Shown: positions 18,073 through 27,439 of the stretch, piece after piece
How positions within the stretch are numbered: position 1 is the first letter of the stretch
How the letters are laid out: the number at the start of each line of letters is the position of its first letter
Source of the DNA: Pontibacter populi
Lineage (GTDB): Bacteria > Bacteroidota > Bacteroidia > Cytophagales > Hymenobacteraceae
DNA: 64,000 nt
Reading direction: 5' to 3'
NCBI RefSeq assembly: GCF_019336435.1
Contig: NZ_JAHWXQ010000001.1
Location: 124,001 to 188,000, forward strand
Notes under the pieces: generated by a model
What the model was told of the DNA's origin: nothing
Database searches by the model: none
The model's input: only the letters and a program-made list of their open reading frames with translations
Program-made: the position numbers and the translations under genes

Positions 18073-19257
18073 ATGCAAACTAAAGAAGTTTATATAATAT
18101 CGGCTGTTCGTACGCCAATCGGTTCTTTCGGTGGTGCACTGGCAAGCCTTTCTGCAACTGAGCTTGGTGCGGCGGCTATTAAAGGCGCTGTAGAAAGAGC
18201 TGGTATCGATAAAAACCTGGTGCAGGAAGTTATCATGGGTAACGTACTGTCTGCCAACGTTGGCCAGGCGCCGGCACGCCAGGCAGCTGTTAAAGCTGGT
18301 TTAGGCTACAATGTTGAGTGTACAACTATAAATAAGGTGTGTGCTTCAGGTACTAAAGCGATCATGTATGCTGCTCAGGCTATTATGCTGGGCCATAAGG
18401 ATGTGATTGTGGCAGGTGGCATGGAGAGTATGAGCAATGTACCTTACTATGTAGAAAAAGCACGCTGGGGCGCTAAAATGGGCCATACCCAAATGGCAGA
18501 TGGCCTGATCAGAGATGGTCTGTGGGATGTGTACAATGATTTCCATATGGGGAATGCTGCTGAGAACACAGCCCGCGAAATGAAGATCACCCGCGAAATG
18601 CAGGACGAATACGCGATCAGTTCTTACAAAAAGTCTGCGGCAGCTGCTGAAGCAGGTATGATGAAAGATGAGATCATCCCGGTTGAAATTCCGCAGCGTG
18701 GCAAAGATCCTATAATTGTTTCGGAAGACGAAGAGTACAGAAAAGTAAGCTTCGATAAGATTCCTGGTCTGCGTCCAGTATTTGATAAAGAAGGTTCAGT
18801 AACGGCTGCCAACGCATCTACTTTAAATGATGGTGCTGCTGCCCTTGTACTGATGAGCAAGGAAAAAGCTGAAGAACTTGGTGTGAAGCCGATCGCGAAG
18901 ATCCGTGGTTTTGCTGATGCCGAGCAGGATCCGATCTGGTTTACAACTACGCCAGCTCTGGCTATTCCGAAAGCACTTAAAAATGCAGGTGTAACCCCGG
19001 AAGAAGTAGATTTCTACGAGATCAACGAAGCATTCTCGGTGGTATCTATTGCTAACAACCAGAAACTTGGCCTGGAAGGTGGTAACGTAAACGTGTTTGG
19101 TGGTGCTGTGTCGCTTGGTCACCCGCTAGGAGCATCGGGTGCGCGTATTGTAACCACACTTTGCAACGTACTGGATAAAAAAGGCGGTAAAATTGGTGTA
19201 ACCGGTATCTGTAATGGTGGCGGCGGTGCTTCTGCCCTGGTTATCGAGAAACTATAG
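18073..19257 (+). CDS. Acetyl-CoA C-acetyltransferase (thiolase)
   Basis: 394 residues, full length for a thiolase II. It condenses two acetyl-CoA to acetoacetyl-CoA, or cleaves 3-ketoacyl-CoA. All motifs are present: the nucleophilic Cys in TTINKVCASGTKAIMYAAQ (about 89), GGMESMSNVPY, the NEAFSVVSI active-site segment, GGAVSLGHPLGASGARI with the catalytic His, and the second Cys in GICNGGGGAS near the C-terminus. It stands alone, without hydroxyacyl-CoA dehydrogenase or CoA-transferase beside it, so the direction of the reaction is not shown by context. The stop codon lies inside an ACTATAG sequence. Confidence 0.95.
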   Translation: MQTKEVYIISAVRTPIGSFGGALASLSATELGAAAIKGAVERAGIDKNLVQEVIMGNVLSANVGQAPARQAAVKAGLGYNVECTTINKVCASGTKAIMYAAQAIMLGHKDVIVAGGMESMSNVPYYVEKARWGAKMGHTQMADGLIRDGLWDVYNDFHMGNAAENTAREMKITREMQDEYAISSYKKSAAAAEAGMMKDEIIPVEIPQRGKDPIIVSEDEEYRKVSFDKIPGLRPVFDKEGSVTAANASTLNDGAAALVLMSKEKAEELGVKPIAKIRGFADAEQDPIWFTTTPALAIPKALKNAGVTPEEVDFYEINEAFSVVSIANNQKLGLEGGNVNVFGGAVSLGHPLGASGARIVTTLCNVLDKKGGKIGVTGICNGGGGASALVIEKL

Positions 19258-19276
19258 TCTAACTTATAGTTTGCTC

Positions 19277-19440
19277 TGAGCATGATTAAACTTCGTTTTT
19301 GCAGGCGAAAATTGTTCCTTTAGGGTTCTGACTAAACGATTTATGAGCCGCATAGCAGCGCTACGTGGCGAAGAAATGGTGAAGTCAGGTTCCTGAAGGG
19401 GCAGTTTGCAGCGCAAAGAATGAAGTATAATCATGCTCTA
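19277..19440. repeat. Long imperfect palindrome, MITE-like or structured RNA
   Basis: About 164 bases that fold on themselves almost end to end. GAGCATGATTAAACTTCG and TTTTTGC on the left pair with GCAAAG and AATGAAGTATAATCATGCTC on the right. Inside these, TGTTCCTTTAGGGTTCTGAC pairs with GTCAGGTTCCTGAAGGGGCA, and at the centre TAGC-AGC-GCTA closes the stem. No frame is open. It sits just after the thiolase gene. A palindromic mobile element or a stable RNA hairpin would both fit. Confidence 0.65.
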
Positions 19441-19457
19441 AGGCATACATTTTGCAG

Positions 19458-19491
19458 GAAGCCTTACGTTTAAACGTAAGGCTTCTTTTTT
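19458..19491 (+). terminator. Terminator (28-base perfect palindrome plus T-run)
   Basis: GAAGCCTTACGTTT directly followed by its reverse complement AAACGTAAGGCTTC and then TTTTTT. It ends transcription from the thiolase side. Confidence 0.8.
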
Positions 19492-19555
19492 ATACCTTAG
19501 CTACAGATTAAACTGATTACTATAGTTTTGGTGTTTACCTATACGAAAGATACGA

Positions 19556-20089
19556 ATGTCATTAGAGACTGAATTAGTTAAGTTCTGGGATTGGGCCAAC
19601 ATGACTCCTGAAACTTATAACGAAGAAAGAGGATTAGGCGAATGGGAAATCGAATATCCAGGCTGGGATGAACTATACAAAGTAGCCGACGAAGCACTCG
19701 AACAGTTGAACAAGGAATTTAACCATGACCTGGCCCAATTACTGGTTTACGCCCTGGCTATAGATAATGAATCCGGAACGGTGCTGCAGAAAGTGGATGA
19801 AAAGTTAGAGAACAAACTGCGGTTCGTAAAGAAAGCTATCAATTCGGATCAGTCGCAGGCACGTTGGCAAGCGGCCGAGTTGCTTGGTAACTCAGAAGTA
19901 GAAGACCGTGAAAAGTTGCTTGTTAACCTTATCAGCCGTGATAAAGATAAGTACGTTATCAGGAGGGCATTGATGAGCCTGGATAAGGTGAACCATACCA
20001 AAGCGGCTGAGTTTGCGAAAGGCTTTTTAAAGGACCCGGATCCGTTTATGAAATTAGTATCAAAAGAAATCGTTAAAAAGAAAGCCTGA
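19556..20089 (+). CDS. HEAT-repeat-like protein
   Basis: 177 residues, no signal peptide, acidic and helical. The N-terminal part (FWDWANMTPETYNEERGLGE then WEIEYPGWDELYKVADEALE) is unfamiliar. The C-terminal half shows HEAT/armadillo-like helix pairs: ARWQAAELLGNSEVEDREKL, YVIRRALMSLDKVNHTKAAE and DPDPFMKLVSKEIVKKK. Such repeats serve protein-protein contacts. No catalytic motif is visible. The MORN-type gene follows after about 35 bases on the same strand. Confidence 0.65.
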   Translation: MSLETELVKFWDWANMTPETYNEERGLGEWEIEYPGWDELYKVADEALEQLNKEFNHDLAQLLVYALAIDNESGTVLQKVDEKLENKLRFVKKAINSDQSQARWQAAELLGNSEVEDREKLLVNLISRDKDKYVIRRALMSLDKVNHTKAAEFAKGFLKDPDPFMKLVSKEIVKKKA

Positions 20090-20124
20090 ACTATAGGTTA
20101 GTCATTCCATTGTACTCCATCCGT

Positions 20125-21441
20125 ATGTATAAATTATTTTCAGTTCTGTTTACCCTCTCCCTGGTAAGCACTCTTGCCGTAGGGCAAGCCCGAAAAGTGG
20201 TAACCTACCACGACCAGGCCCGGACAACTATAAAAGAGGTTTATTTTATGAAACCGGATTCGGCTATAGTTGGCAACTATGTTCGCTACTACCCCACCGG
20301 CGAAAAAGAAGCTTTTGCCAAGTTTGTGGAAGGTAAAAAGGACAGCGTTTTCACGGAGTTCTATCCAAATGGCAAGCCTAAAATTAAGGTAACATATAAG
20401 CTGGACGTGAAGCAGGGACCTTTCCAGGCGTTCCATCCGGATGGCCGTTTGATGCAGGAAGGCAGCTATGAGAATGACCAGCAAAGCAGCCTGTTCAAAA
20501 CGTTTTACGATGATGGCAAGATTCGGAAAGAGACCACTTTTGTAAAGGGCTTCCCCGAAGGATTGGTGAAAGAATACTACCCTGATGGCAAGGTAAAATC
20601 AGAGATATACTATAAGAACAGCCAGCAAAGCGGTCCGGCCAAAACATACTACCCGAATGGCCAGCTAGAGAGCGATGCCAACTATAGAGCTGGTATGCTG
20701 GAAGGCTCTTATAAAACCTACTACCAAGATGGGCAACTGCAACAGGAAGTTATAAATGTAGCAGGTCAGCGTCACGGCACTTTCAAAAGCTATTTCCCGG
20801 ATGGTAAGCTAAGTACTGAAGGCGGCTTTGCAGCCGGCAAAATGAACGGTCCAAGCAAATCTTACTTCCCGAACGGTCAGTTAAGAAGTGTTATAAACTA
20901 TAAAAACGGTGAGCCAACCGGCCAGACGCAATTCTTTTATGAAGATGGCACCCTGCGTGAAGAGGGCAACTATAGCAACAACGGCGCCGATACCAAAGTA
21001 ACCACTTATTATGCCAGCGGACATATTAAGGCAGAGGAAGAGTTTAAAAACAAACTGCAGCAGGGCAACTGGAAAACGTACTTCGATGAGCCCGGTAAAA
21101 AGGTAAGCACCAGCGAAGTATATGACAAAGGGAAACTTCAAGGTGATCAGCTTACATTCCACGAAAATGGGCAGGTAAAATCAAAAGCGGTTTACAAAGA
21201 TGGTAAAATAATAGGTCTCAGCTACGAGTATTACCCTTCAGGCAAAGTTAAATCAGAAACGGAGCACAAAGACGGCAAGAAATTCGGCGCTTACAAGCAG
21301 TACTTCGAAAACGGAAAACTGGAAGTGACGGGCAAGCACATCAATAACAAAAAAGTAACCACCTGGAAACACTACAACGAAGATGGCAAAGTTGTCAAAA
21401 CTATAGTTTACAAGGATGGTAAGGTTGTAGAGGAGAAATAG
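20125..21441 (+). CDS. Secreted MORN-type / YwqK-family repeat protein
   Basis: 438 residues from the ATG at 20125 (MYKLFSVLFTLSLVSTLAVG then QA, a signal peptide). A TTG at 20110 opens the frame but would spoil the signal. The mature protein consists of about 17 repeats of 22-24 residues with the core YYPDGKxKxExxYKNG, as in the MORN_2 / YwqK repeat family. These build beta-hairpin ribbons. Many family members are annotated as antitoxins of a putative toxin-antitoxin system, but an exported 440-residue version in Bacteroidota more likely works in the envelope. No toxin gene is adjacent. The tandem repeats produce several false frames. Confidence 0.82.
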   Translation: MYKLFSVLFTLSLVSTLAVGQARKVVTYHDQARTTIKEVYFMKPDSAIVGNYVRYYPTGEKEAFAKFVEGKKDSVFTEFYPNGKPKIKVTYKLDVKQGPFQAFHPDGRLMQEGSYENDQQSSLFKTFYDDGKIRKETTFVKGFPEGLVKEYYPDGKVKSEIYYKNSQQSGPAKTYYPNGQLESDANYRAGMLEGSYKTYYQDGQLQQEVINVAGQRHGTFKSYFPDGKLSTEGGFAAGKMNGPSKSYFPNGQLRSVINYKNGEPTGQTQFFYEDGTLREEGNYSNNGADTKVTTYYASGHIKAEEEFKNKLQQGNWKTYFDEPGKKVSTSEVYDKGKLQGDQLTFHENGQVKSKAVYKDGKIIGLSYEYYPSGKVKSETEHKDGKKFGAYKQYFENGKLEVTGKHINNKKVTTWKHYNEDGKVVKTIVYKDGKVVEEK

Positions 21442-21492
21442 AAAAGTATTAGAGCTACCGATTTTAATTAAAAGGAAAGCTATAGTTTACAG

Positions 21493-21517
21493 GGACAGAC
21501 TACGGTCTGTCCTTTTT
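21493..21517 (+). terminator. Terminator of MORN-type gene
   Basis: Stem GGACAGAC / GTCTGTCC with loop TACG followed by TTTTT. Confidence 0.85.
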
Positions 21518-21577
21518 CTTTAGCTTTAACTATAGCTCTTTAGTTTCTTTGAAGAGTAGGGCTGTTTGAGCGCTGTC

Positions 21578-21681
21578 CTGCCGCAAGTTTACAACTTGTG
21601 GTTTTTAATGGTGTTGAGTTTTCAACTCAACTGGGCCAGAGGCCCAAACTATAGTTCGTCACGAGCAAGGACGCTCGCGAC
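21578..21681 (+). repeat. Family B MITE-like repeat, copy B1
   Basis: About 104 bases. CCGCAAGTTTACAACTTGTGG hairpin first, then GTTGAGTTTTCAACTCAAC, then TGGGCCAGAGGCCCA, then AACTATAGTT (21647-21656), then CACGAGCAAGGACGCTCGCG. The same order of hairpins and the same internal ACTATAGTT are found in copies B2 (32671) and B3 (54592). The first hairpin is the most diverged in this copy. Confidence 0.7.
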
Positions 21682-21797
21682 ATGGAATACTGTATAGTCT
21701 GGAATAACCAGTTAAGCGTCCTTACTAGCATTCAGCGAGTGTAGACGATCTGGCAGACTCTGGCCGCGACAGTTAATATTTCAGTAATTTGGGAACC

Positions 21798-21916
21798 GCT
21801 CTTTGGGACTTCTGAGTCCGGAAGCTCTCTGCAGGGGACATCCTTGTCCCAGTACATTTACGCGGCTTAGGAAGTCCGCGACAGGCAAAGTTTCGGACAG
21901 AGATGTCCGAAACAGC
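21798..21916 (-). repeat. Family A hairpin-cluster repeat, copy A3 (inverted)
   Basis: Reverse orientation of A2. It begins GCTCTTTGGGACTTCTGAG, passes GGGGACATCCTTGTCCC and GCGGCTTAGGAAGTCCGC, and ends with the TTTCGGACAGAGATGTCCGA hairpin and AACAGC. All four hairpins are present. Confidence 0.75.
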
Positions 21917-21963
21917 AATTTATTGTCTTTAGCTTCACAACTATGGTAAAAACTAACATAAAC

Positions 21964-21997
21964 AAAAAGGCACTTCCCAACTATAGGAAGTGCCTTT
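21964..21997 (-). terminator. Terminator of purF / nuo transcript
   Basis: On the minus strand AAAGGCACTTCC, loop with TATAGTTG, GGAAGTGCCTTTTTG, 22 bases past the purF stop. Confidence 0.85.
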
Positions 21998-22018
21998 CTT
22001 ATAAATAGCTATAGTTAC

Positions 22019-23911
22019 TTAGTAAGCTCTTACTGCTTTTTTCTCCACAAAATTCATGAACGCACGGTTCACAACTCTGGTACCACCCGGTGTTGGGTAG
22101 TTGCCTGTGAAGTACCAGTCGCCTCTATGGTTCGGGCAGGCCAGGTGCAGGTCTTCTATAGTTTGATAAATTACCTGTACTTCAGCTTTCACTCCCGGCG
22201 CTTTCACAATTTCAGAAACTTTGGCAGAGATCTCGTCATGCGTAAACAGGTCGAAAAGCTCTTTTACAAAGTTGGTTTCTTTAAACGCTTCAGTTCCTTC
22301 TACAGCCTGGCATTTATCGTACACTTCATCAATTTTGTAGTATAAGCCCCGGTCTTCAAGCAACGCTAACATGGCACGGAAAGCTACGAACTCTTTTAAG
22401 CGGCTCATATCAATGCCATAGCAATCCGGGTAACGGATCTGCGGCGCGCAGGAAACGATAATGATCTTTTTCGGGTCCAGTTTGTCCAGCATCTTAATGA
22501 TAGACTTCTCTAGTGTAGTACCACGAACAATAGAATCATCCAGCACAACCAGCGTATCTATCCCCTTCTTCACTACTTCATAAGTCGTGTCGTAGACGTG
22601 CGTTACCAGGTCGTCGCGGTTGTTGTCGTCGGTAATAAAGGTGCGGAGCTTAACATCTTTAATTACCAGCTTTTCAGCGCGTGGCTTAAACTGCAGAATG
22701 TCGTCCAGTTCCTCTTCAGTAAGCTGCTGGTTCAGAATTGCTTGTTTGCGGTAGGTACGCAGGTAGTCTTCGATTCCCTTCATCATGCCCAGCCAGGAGG
22801 TTTCGGCGGTGTTCGGGATATAAGAGAAAACGGTATTTTTAAGATCGTAGTTAACAGCTTCCAGAATCTGACCACAAAGGCGCTTGCCCATGTTTTTGCG
22901 CTCTTCATAAATTTCCGGATCGTTACCTCGGGAGAAGTAGATGCGCTCAAAGCTGCACGATAACTTTTCGCGCGGCTCTATAATCTCTCTCAGCGATGGA
23001 TTTCCTTCTTTATCAACTATAAGCGCATGTCCCGGCGTAATTTCCTTGATAGCACTATAATCAACATCAAAAGCAGTTTTAATAGCCGGCTTTTCAGACG
23101 CCACCACTACTACTTCATCATCTATGTAATAATAAGCCGGACGAATGCCATTCGGGTCGCGGACAACAAACGATGCACCGTAACCGGTAAGGCCTGCCAT
23201 GGCATAACCACCGTCAAAATCTTTACCGGCACGTTTTAAAACATGCTCCAGGTCAAGGTTCTCCTCTATCAGGCTGGTTATTTCTTTATTGGTAAACTCG
23301 TGCTTGTAAGATTCGAACAGCTCCTGGTTTTCTTCGTCCAGGAAGTGGCCGATCTTTTCCAGAACGGTTATAGTATCAGACTTTTGTTTTGGATGCTGAC
23401 CAAGTTCGATCAGTTTCTGGAACTGTTCTTCTACGTTGGTCATGTTAAAGTTACCGGCAACAGCAAGGCTGCGGCTTCGCCAGTTGTTTTCGCGCACCAT
23501 CGGGTGGCAGTTATCCACGCTGTTTACGCCGTGTGTGCCGTAACGCAGGTGGCCCAGGTACACATCGCCCAGGAAAGGCATGTTATTCCATACCCAGCTG
23601 ATATCTTCCGCTTTTTCCGGGTTACTTTCTTTCAGCTCTTTGTACTCTTTGCCGATCTTGCCAAAAATGCTGTCGATGGCGCGGGTCTTTACAGAGCGGA
23701 AACGGCTGATGTATTCCATGCCCGGTCCGGCATCTATTTTAATACTGGCAACACCTGCCCCGTCCTGGCCACGGTTATGCTGCTTCTGCATAAGCAAAAA
23801 CAGCTTGTTAACGCCGTACATGGGCGTGCCATACTTCTCAACGTAATACTCAATTGGTTTTCGGAGCCTTATGAGGGCAATACCGCATTCGTGTTTTATT
23901 GAATCGCTCAT
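22019..23911 (-). CDS. purF: Amidophosphoribosyltransferase, long Bacteroidota form
   Basis: 630 residues, longer than the usual 460-510. PurF makes 5-phosphoribosylamine from PRPP and glutamine, the first step of purine synthesis. The N-terminal glutamine amidotransferase half has the nucleophile-type start HECGIALIRL (Cys at residue 9 after a short leader), QKQHNRGQDGAGVAS and LGHLRYGTHG. The phosphoribosyltransferase half has the PRPP loop LVVLDDSIVRGTTLEKS near 457. The extra length sits between the two halves and at the end (NYPTPGGTRVVNRAFM). Bacteroidota commonly carry this enlarged homologue, sometimes beside a shorter PurF, so it may have a modified role. It starts 8 bases after nuoN and is probably co-transcribed with it. 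Confidence 0.88.
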   Translation of the reverse strand: MSDSIKHECGIALIRLRKPIEYYVEKYGTPMYGVNKLFLLMQKQHNRGQDGAGVASIKIDAGPGMEYISRFRSVKTRAIDSIFGKIGKEYKELKESNPEKAEDISWVWNNMPFLGDVYLGHLRYGTHGVNSVDNCHPMVRENNWRSRSLAVAGNFNMTNVEEQFQKLIELGQHPKQKSDTITVLEKIGHFLDEENQELFESYKHEFTNKEITSLIEENLDLEHVLKRAGKDFDGGYAMAGLTGYGASFVVRDPNGIRPAYYYIDDEVVVVASEKPAIKTAFDVDYSAIKEITPGHALIVDKEGNPSLREIIEPREKLSCSFERIYFSRGNDPEIYEERKNMGKRLCGQILEAVNYDLKNTVFSYIPNTAETSWLGMMKGIEDYLRTYRKQAILNQQLTEEELDDILQFKPRAEKLVIKDVKLRTFITDDNNRDDLVTHVYDTTYEVVKKGIDTLVVLDDSIVRGTTLEKSIIKMLDKLDPKKIIIVSCAPQIRYPDCYGIDMSRLKEFVAFRAMLALLEDRGLYYKIDEVYDKCQAVEGTEAFKETNFVKELFDLFTHDEISAKVSEIVKAPGVKAEVQVIYQTIEDLHLACPNHRGDWYFTGNYPTPGGTRVVNRAFMNFVEKKAVRAY

Positions 23912-23919
23912 GTTTGCTG

Positions 23920-25434
23920 TTAAAGTGTCTGTGCCAACAGTTTTTCGATCCAGTGCAGCAGCAGGTCGGGCTTAAAAAACAGGACCAGCAGCGGCAACGC
24001 AAAAAACCCCAGCAGCAGCTTATTCGACAGTGAAATAACTAATTTTTCTTCAGTATAATTCCTTTTAAAGAAAAGGTAGTATGGAATCCTGATATAATAG
24101 AATAGCGCAACGCCGGTAAGCAGCACACCCGCTACTAAAAGTACCAGCAGCATGGTTTGGTTCGATGAACTATAGGCTTCCCAGACATTGCTAAAAATTA
24201 ACAGCTTACCCATAAATCCAGCTAAAGGTGGAAGACCGGTTAATGATAGCAGGTACAACAAAGCCATCAGGCCCAGGTAAGGTAATTTGTGCCCTAAGCC
24301 GGTAAAGTGCTCCAGCCTGGTGACTCCAAAATTCTCTTCGGATATCTGCAGAAACAGGAAAATGCCGTAGTTCATGAACAGCAACACCGACAGGTAAAAC
24401 AGCACACTCGAACTATAGTTGGTACCAAAAGCCAGCAAGGCCATCAGCAGGAAACCCGCATGCGAAACGGAAGAATAAGCCATCAGCCTGCGTGGCGTTT
24501 TTTGCCAGAGTGCTGTAAAATTACCAATGATAAGTGTCGCCAAGGCTGCAATGCTCAGGAACCAGAGTATATCATCGAAATAAGAGGCTACAGCCGGATC
24601 GGAGAAGGCTGCCACGAAACGAAGTATAACAATGATACCCGCCATTTTAGGACCTGTTGAGAACAAGGCAACGATGGGCATAGGTGCTCCCTGGTAAATA
24701 TCCGGCACCCAGAAGTGGAAGGGCGCAGCAGATATCTTAAAGAAAAAGCCTGCAAATACAAGTATAGCTGCTATAGTTACCAGCAGGTAATCGGCCTGCA
24801 GAAGTGCCTGCCAGAAAGTGCCTTCGGTATAGTTTAGGGAACCGGTAAAGCCATAGAAAAACGACATACCATACAGCATCACCCCTGCCGATAAGGTACC
24901 GTAAAGGATATATTTCAGGCCGGCTTCTACAGCGCGTTTTTCGTGTTTTAAGGTTAGTGTAAGAATGTAAGATGCTATGGATACAAGCTCGATAGCCAGG
25001 AAAACCATGAGCAGGTTAATGGACTTCGCCATCAGGTTCAGACCCAGCACCAGCATCAGGATCAAAGCAAAGTATTCCCCTTTACCTTCTTTCAGATTTT
25101 CCAGGGACCTGCTTTGGAGTGACAGAAGTGTGGTAAAGATGCCTGCAGCGCTAAATAGGATTCCGCCGTAACGGGCCAGTCCATCGGAGCGCAGCAAATT
25201 TAGAAACTGCACGCCACCTGATGTATAGCCGCCTAAGATTTGAAGTACAAAAGCGGAAAAAAGCCCGGTAAGTGCCAGCCACGGCAGCAGCTGTTTTATA
25301 GTTTTAGATTTAAAAAGATCGAGCGTGACCAGAAGCAGAAAGAAACCAGCCAGCAATAACTCAGGCAACAGCGAACCTGCCCCGGCTATAATGGCGTCGA
25401 TCTTATCAGATAATAATACTGCCTGTTCGTTCAC
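23920..25434 (-). CDS. nuoN: NADH-quinone oxidoreductase subunit N
   Basis: 504 residues with about 14 membrane helices. One of three antiporter-like proton-pumping subunits of complex I. Conserved antiporter segments are visible: MSFFYGFTGSLNY, FFKISAAPFHFWVPDIYQGA (the Lys-bearing helix) with PMPIVALFSTGPKMAG, and LMAYSSVSHAGFLLMALLAF. It is the last nuo gene of the minus-strand set H-I-J-K-L-M-N, separated from nuoM by a family A repeat and from purF by 8 bases. Confidence 0.95.
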   Translation of the reverse strand: MNEQAVLLSDKIDAIIAGAGSLLPELLLAGFFLLLVTLDLFKSKTIKQLLPWLALTGLFSAFVLQILGGYTSGGVQFLNLLRSDGLARYGGILFSAAGIFTTLLSLQSRSLENLKEGKGEYFALILMLVLGLNLMAKSINLLMVFLAIELVSIASYILTLTLKHEKRAVEAGLKYILYGTLSAGVMLYGMSFFYGFTGSLNYTEGTFWQALLQADYLLVTIAAILVFAGFFFKISAAPFHFWVPDIYQGAPMPIVALFSTGPKMAGIIVILRFVAAFSDPAVASYFDDILWFLSIAALATLIIGNFTALWQKTPRRLMAYSSVSHAGFLLMALLAFGTNYSSSVLFYLSVLLFMNYGIFLFLQISEENFGVTRLEHFTGLGHKLPYLGLMALLYLLSLTGLPPLAGFMGKLLIFSNVWEAYSSSNQTMLLVLLVAGVLLTGVALFYYIRIPYYLFFKRNYTEEKLVISLSNKLLLGFFALPLLVLFFKPDLLLHWIEKLLAQTL

Positions 25435-25455
25435 TTACTTAATCTATTATTTTTT

Positions 25456-25578
25456 GCTGTTTCGGATTTCTTAATCCGAAACTAAAGCTGAAGCGGATTT
25501 CCAAATCCGCATTTATAGTATAATGGGGATTAGGAAATCCCCAGCATCCTGCTTCCGGACTTGGAAGTCCGGAAGAGC
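25456..25578 (+). repeat. Family A hairpin-cluster repeat, copy A4, between nuoM and nuoN
   Basis: GCTGTTTCGGATTTCTTAAT then CCGAAAC, GCGGATTTCCAAATCCGC, GGGGATTAGGAAATCCCC, and CTTCCGGACTTGGAAGTCCG ending GAAGAGC: four clean hairpins in 123 bases. It fills the whole gap between nuoM and nuoN and lies opposite to the direction of transcription. Confidence 0.82.
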
Positions 25579-25584
25579 ATTTAT

Positions 25585-27330
25585 TTACTTAATGATCGTA
25601 GACAACACCATATTTAGCTGTTCCTGCCCGCTTCTGAGCACCAGTTCTGTAAAGCCCTGTGCCGTCATTCCAATTTTATCCAACAGCAGGTGCGGGAAAA
25701 TGCCGAACAGAAACGCAAGAATGGCCAGCGGCACCAACATCAGGTATTCTCTCCTATTCAGGTCTGACATAGTTGCTTTCTCGCGCAGTTCCGGGAATAT
25801 CCAGTACTTGCCAAAGAACATGCGCTGCAGCGCCCACAGGTAATAAGCAGCCGCCAGTAATAAGCCAAAAACAGCAACTATAGTTAGCCAGCGTGGCAAC
25901 AGTCCGGTTATATCAGGAGAGCTAAAGCCACCTACCAGTACCAGCAATTCCGCAATAAACCCAGAGAAACCAGGCAAACCCAGTGATGCAAAGAAAGCAA
26001 TTACCACAAACGTAGTGTAAGCCGGCATACGCTTGGCCAGACCACGGAAGTTCAAGATCATGCGGTCGTGGGCGCGGTCATAAATAACACCAACTACCAG
26101 GAAGAGCATCGCTGAAATGATACCGTGACTGAACATCATATAAATCGCACCGTTCACGCCTTCCGAAGTAAGCGAAGCCAAACCCAGCAACACAAAACCC
26201 ATGTGCGATACCGACGAGTAAGCGATCAGCTTTTTCAAGTCGTTCATGGCCAGCGCGCAAAGGGCACCATAGATAATGGAAAGCACGCCCAGGCCGCCAA
26301 CCAACACGGCAAAATAAGCACCGGCATCCGGGAAGATCGGGTAAACGATTCGGATCAGACCATAACCGCCCACCTTTAAAAGTATGGCAGCCAGTAAAAC
26401 AGAAATAGGCGTTGGAGCCTCCACGTGCGCGTCCGGGAGCCAGGTATGTACCGGCACCGAAGGCACTTTAATGGCAAAACCGGCAAACAATAACAGGAAG
26501 GCAATAAAACGGATAGGCAAATCCCACAGCACCGTACCGGAGAACACATGCAGCAAACTACCTGGTATAAAGTTGGCAGGATCCATCATGGCCGGGATAC
26601 TGAATGTGCGGACGAGATCTGCACCCTCGATAACATTTTGCTGCAAAGATTGCTGCACCTGCAGGATCGTATCCGGATTAATTCCGCTGGTTTGCAGCAT
26701 GCCTAATTGTGCTGCTGTAGCTAACGGGTCGATCACAGATGTATATAACCCGATCATCACAATCAGGATAAAAAGCGAACCAACCAACGTGTAAATAAAG
26801 AACTTGATAGCAGCGTATTCGCGTTTCGGACCACCCCAGATACCGATCAGGAAGTACATCGGAAGGAGCATGAACTCGAAGAACAGGTAAAACAGGAAGA
26901 AATCCAGGGCCAGGAAACAACCCATTACGCTGGTTAACAATAACAGGTAGAGCAGAAAATAGCCCTTCACGTTCTTCTTTATAGTCCAGGATGAGATAAC
27001 GCCGATAACGCCAATAATGCCTGTGAGCAGCACCATGCTGATACTGATGCCATCTACACCCACAAAATACTCGATCTGGAAACGACCAAGGCTACCCAAT
27101 GAAAAGCCGATCCAGTTTAGTTTCTCTACAAACTGATAGCCCTGTTGCCCGTTGGCTGCGGCGGTACCATCAAAGCGGAAGTATAAAACTATAGCCAGCA
27201 CCATCTGCACCAACGCACCCAGCAATGCTACTACCTTCGCCGGCTTTTGCAGACGAGCGGGCATAAGCAGCAATACAAGCGCTGCTAATAAAGGTGAAAA
27301 AATAAGGCTACTAAGTATAAAATCCATCAA
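25585..27330 (-). CDS. nuoM: NADH-quinone oxidoreductase subunit M
   Basis: 581 residues, about 14 membrane helices, antiporter-like subunit of complex I. Family motifs: FFLFYLFFEFMLLPMYFLIG then WGG (the conserved Glu of helix 5), FAIKVPSVPVHTWLPDAHVE then APTPISVLLA (the key Lys and the broken helix), and LKKLIAYSSVSHMGFVLLGL. The second Met (27327) may be the real start. It is slightly longer than E. coli NuoM, with an insertion around residues 195-260 (GINPDTILQVQQSLQQNVIE). Confidence 0.95.
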   Translation of the reverse strand: MMDFILSSLIFSPLLAALVLLLMPARLQKPAKVVALLGALVQMVLAIVLYFRFDGTAAANGQQGYQFVEKLNWIGFSLGSLGRFQIEYFVGVDGISISMVLLTGIIGVIGVISSWTIKKNVKGYFLLYLLLLTSVMGCFLALDFFLFYLFFEFMLLPMYFLIGIWGGPKREYAAIKFFIYTLVGSLFILIVMIGLYTSVIDPLATAAQLGMLQTSGINPDTILQVQQSLQQNVIEGADLVRTFSIPAMMDPANFIPGSLLHVFSGTVLWDLPIRFIAFLLLFAGFAIKVPSVPVHTWLPDAHVEAPTPISVLLAAILLKVGGYGLIRIVYPIFPDAGAYFAVLVGGLGVLSIIYGALCALAMNDLKKLIAYSSVSHMGFVLLGLASLTSEGVNGAIYMMFSHGIISAMLFLVVGVIYDRAHDRMILNFRGLAKRMPAYTTFVVIAFFASLGLPGFSGFIAELLVLVGGFSSPDITGLLPRWLTIVAVFGLLLAAAYYLWALQRMFFGKYWIFPELREKATMSDLNRREYLMLVPLAILAFLFGIFPHLLLDKIGMTAQGFTELVLRSGQEQLNMVLSTIIK

Positions 27331-27439
27331 CTGTTTTTATGGTTGATTGTTAATCGCTGATTGATAATTGCTGGCGGTTGGTTTTAACACTCCTCCTGCA
27401 AAATCTTATAATCTCAAAAATCTTAGTCCCAAAGATACT

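Larger units (their letters stand above)
21442..22018. other. Repeat-rich intergenic region between MORN protein and purF
   Basis: 577 bases between two converging genes with no gene of its own. In order it holds the plus-strand terminator (21493), a family B element (21578-21681), a spacer, an inverted family A element (21798-21916) and the purF terminator (21964). Other parts are unremarkable. Confidence 0.6.

Noticed and set aside
20110-21441. Antitoxin of a toxin-antitoxin pair
   Set aside because: YwqK-type repeats carry that label in databases, but the protein has a signal peptide and no toxin gene is beside it.
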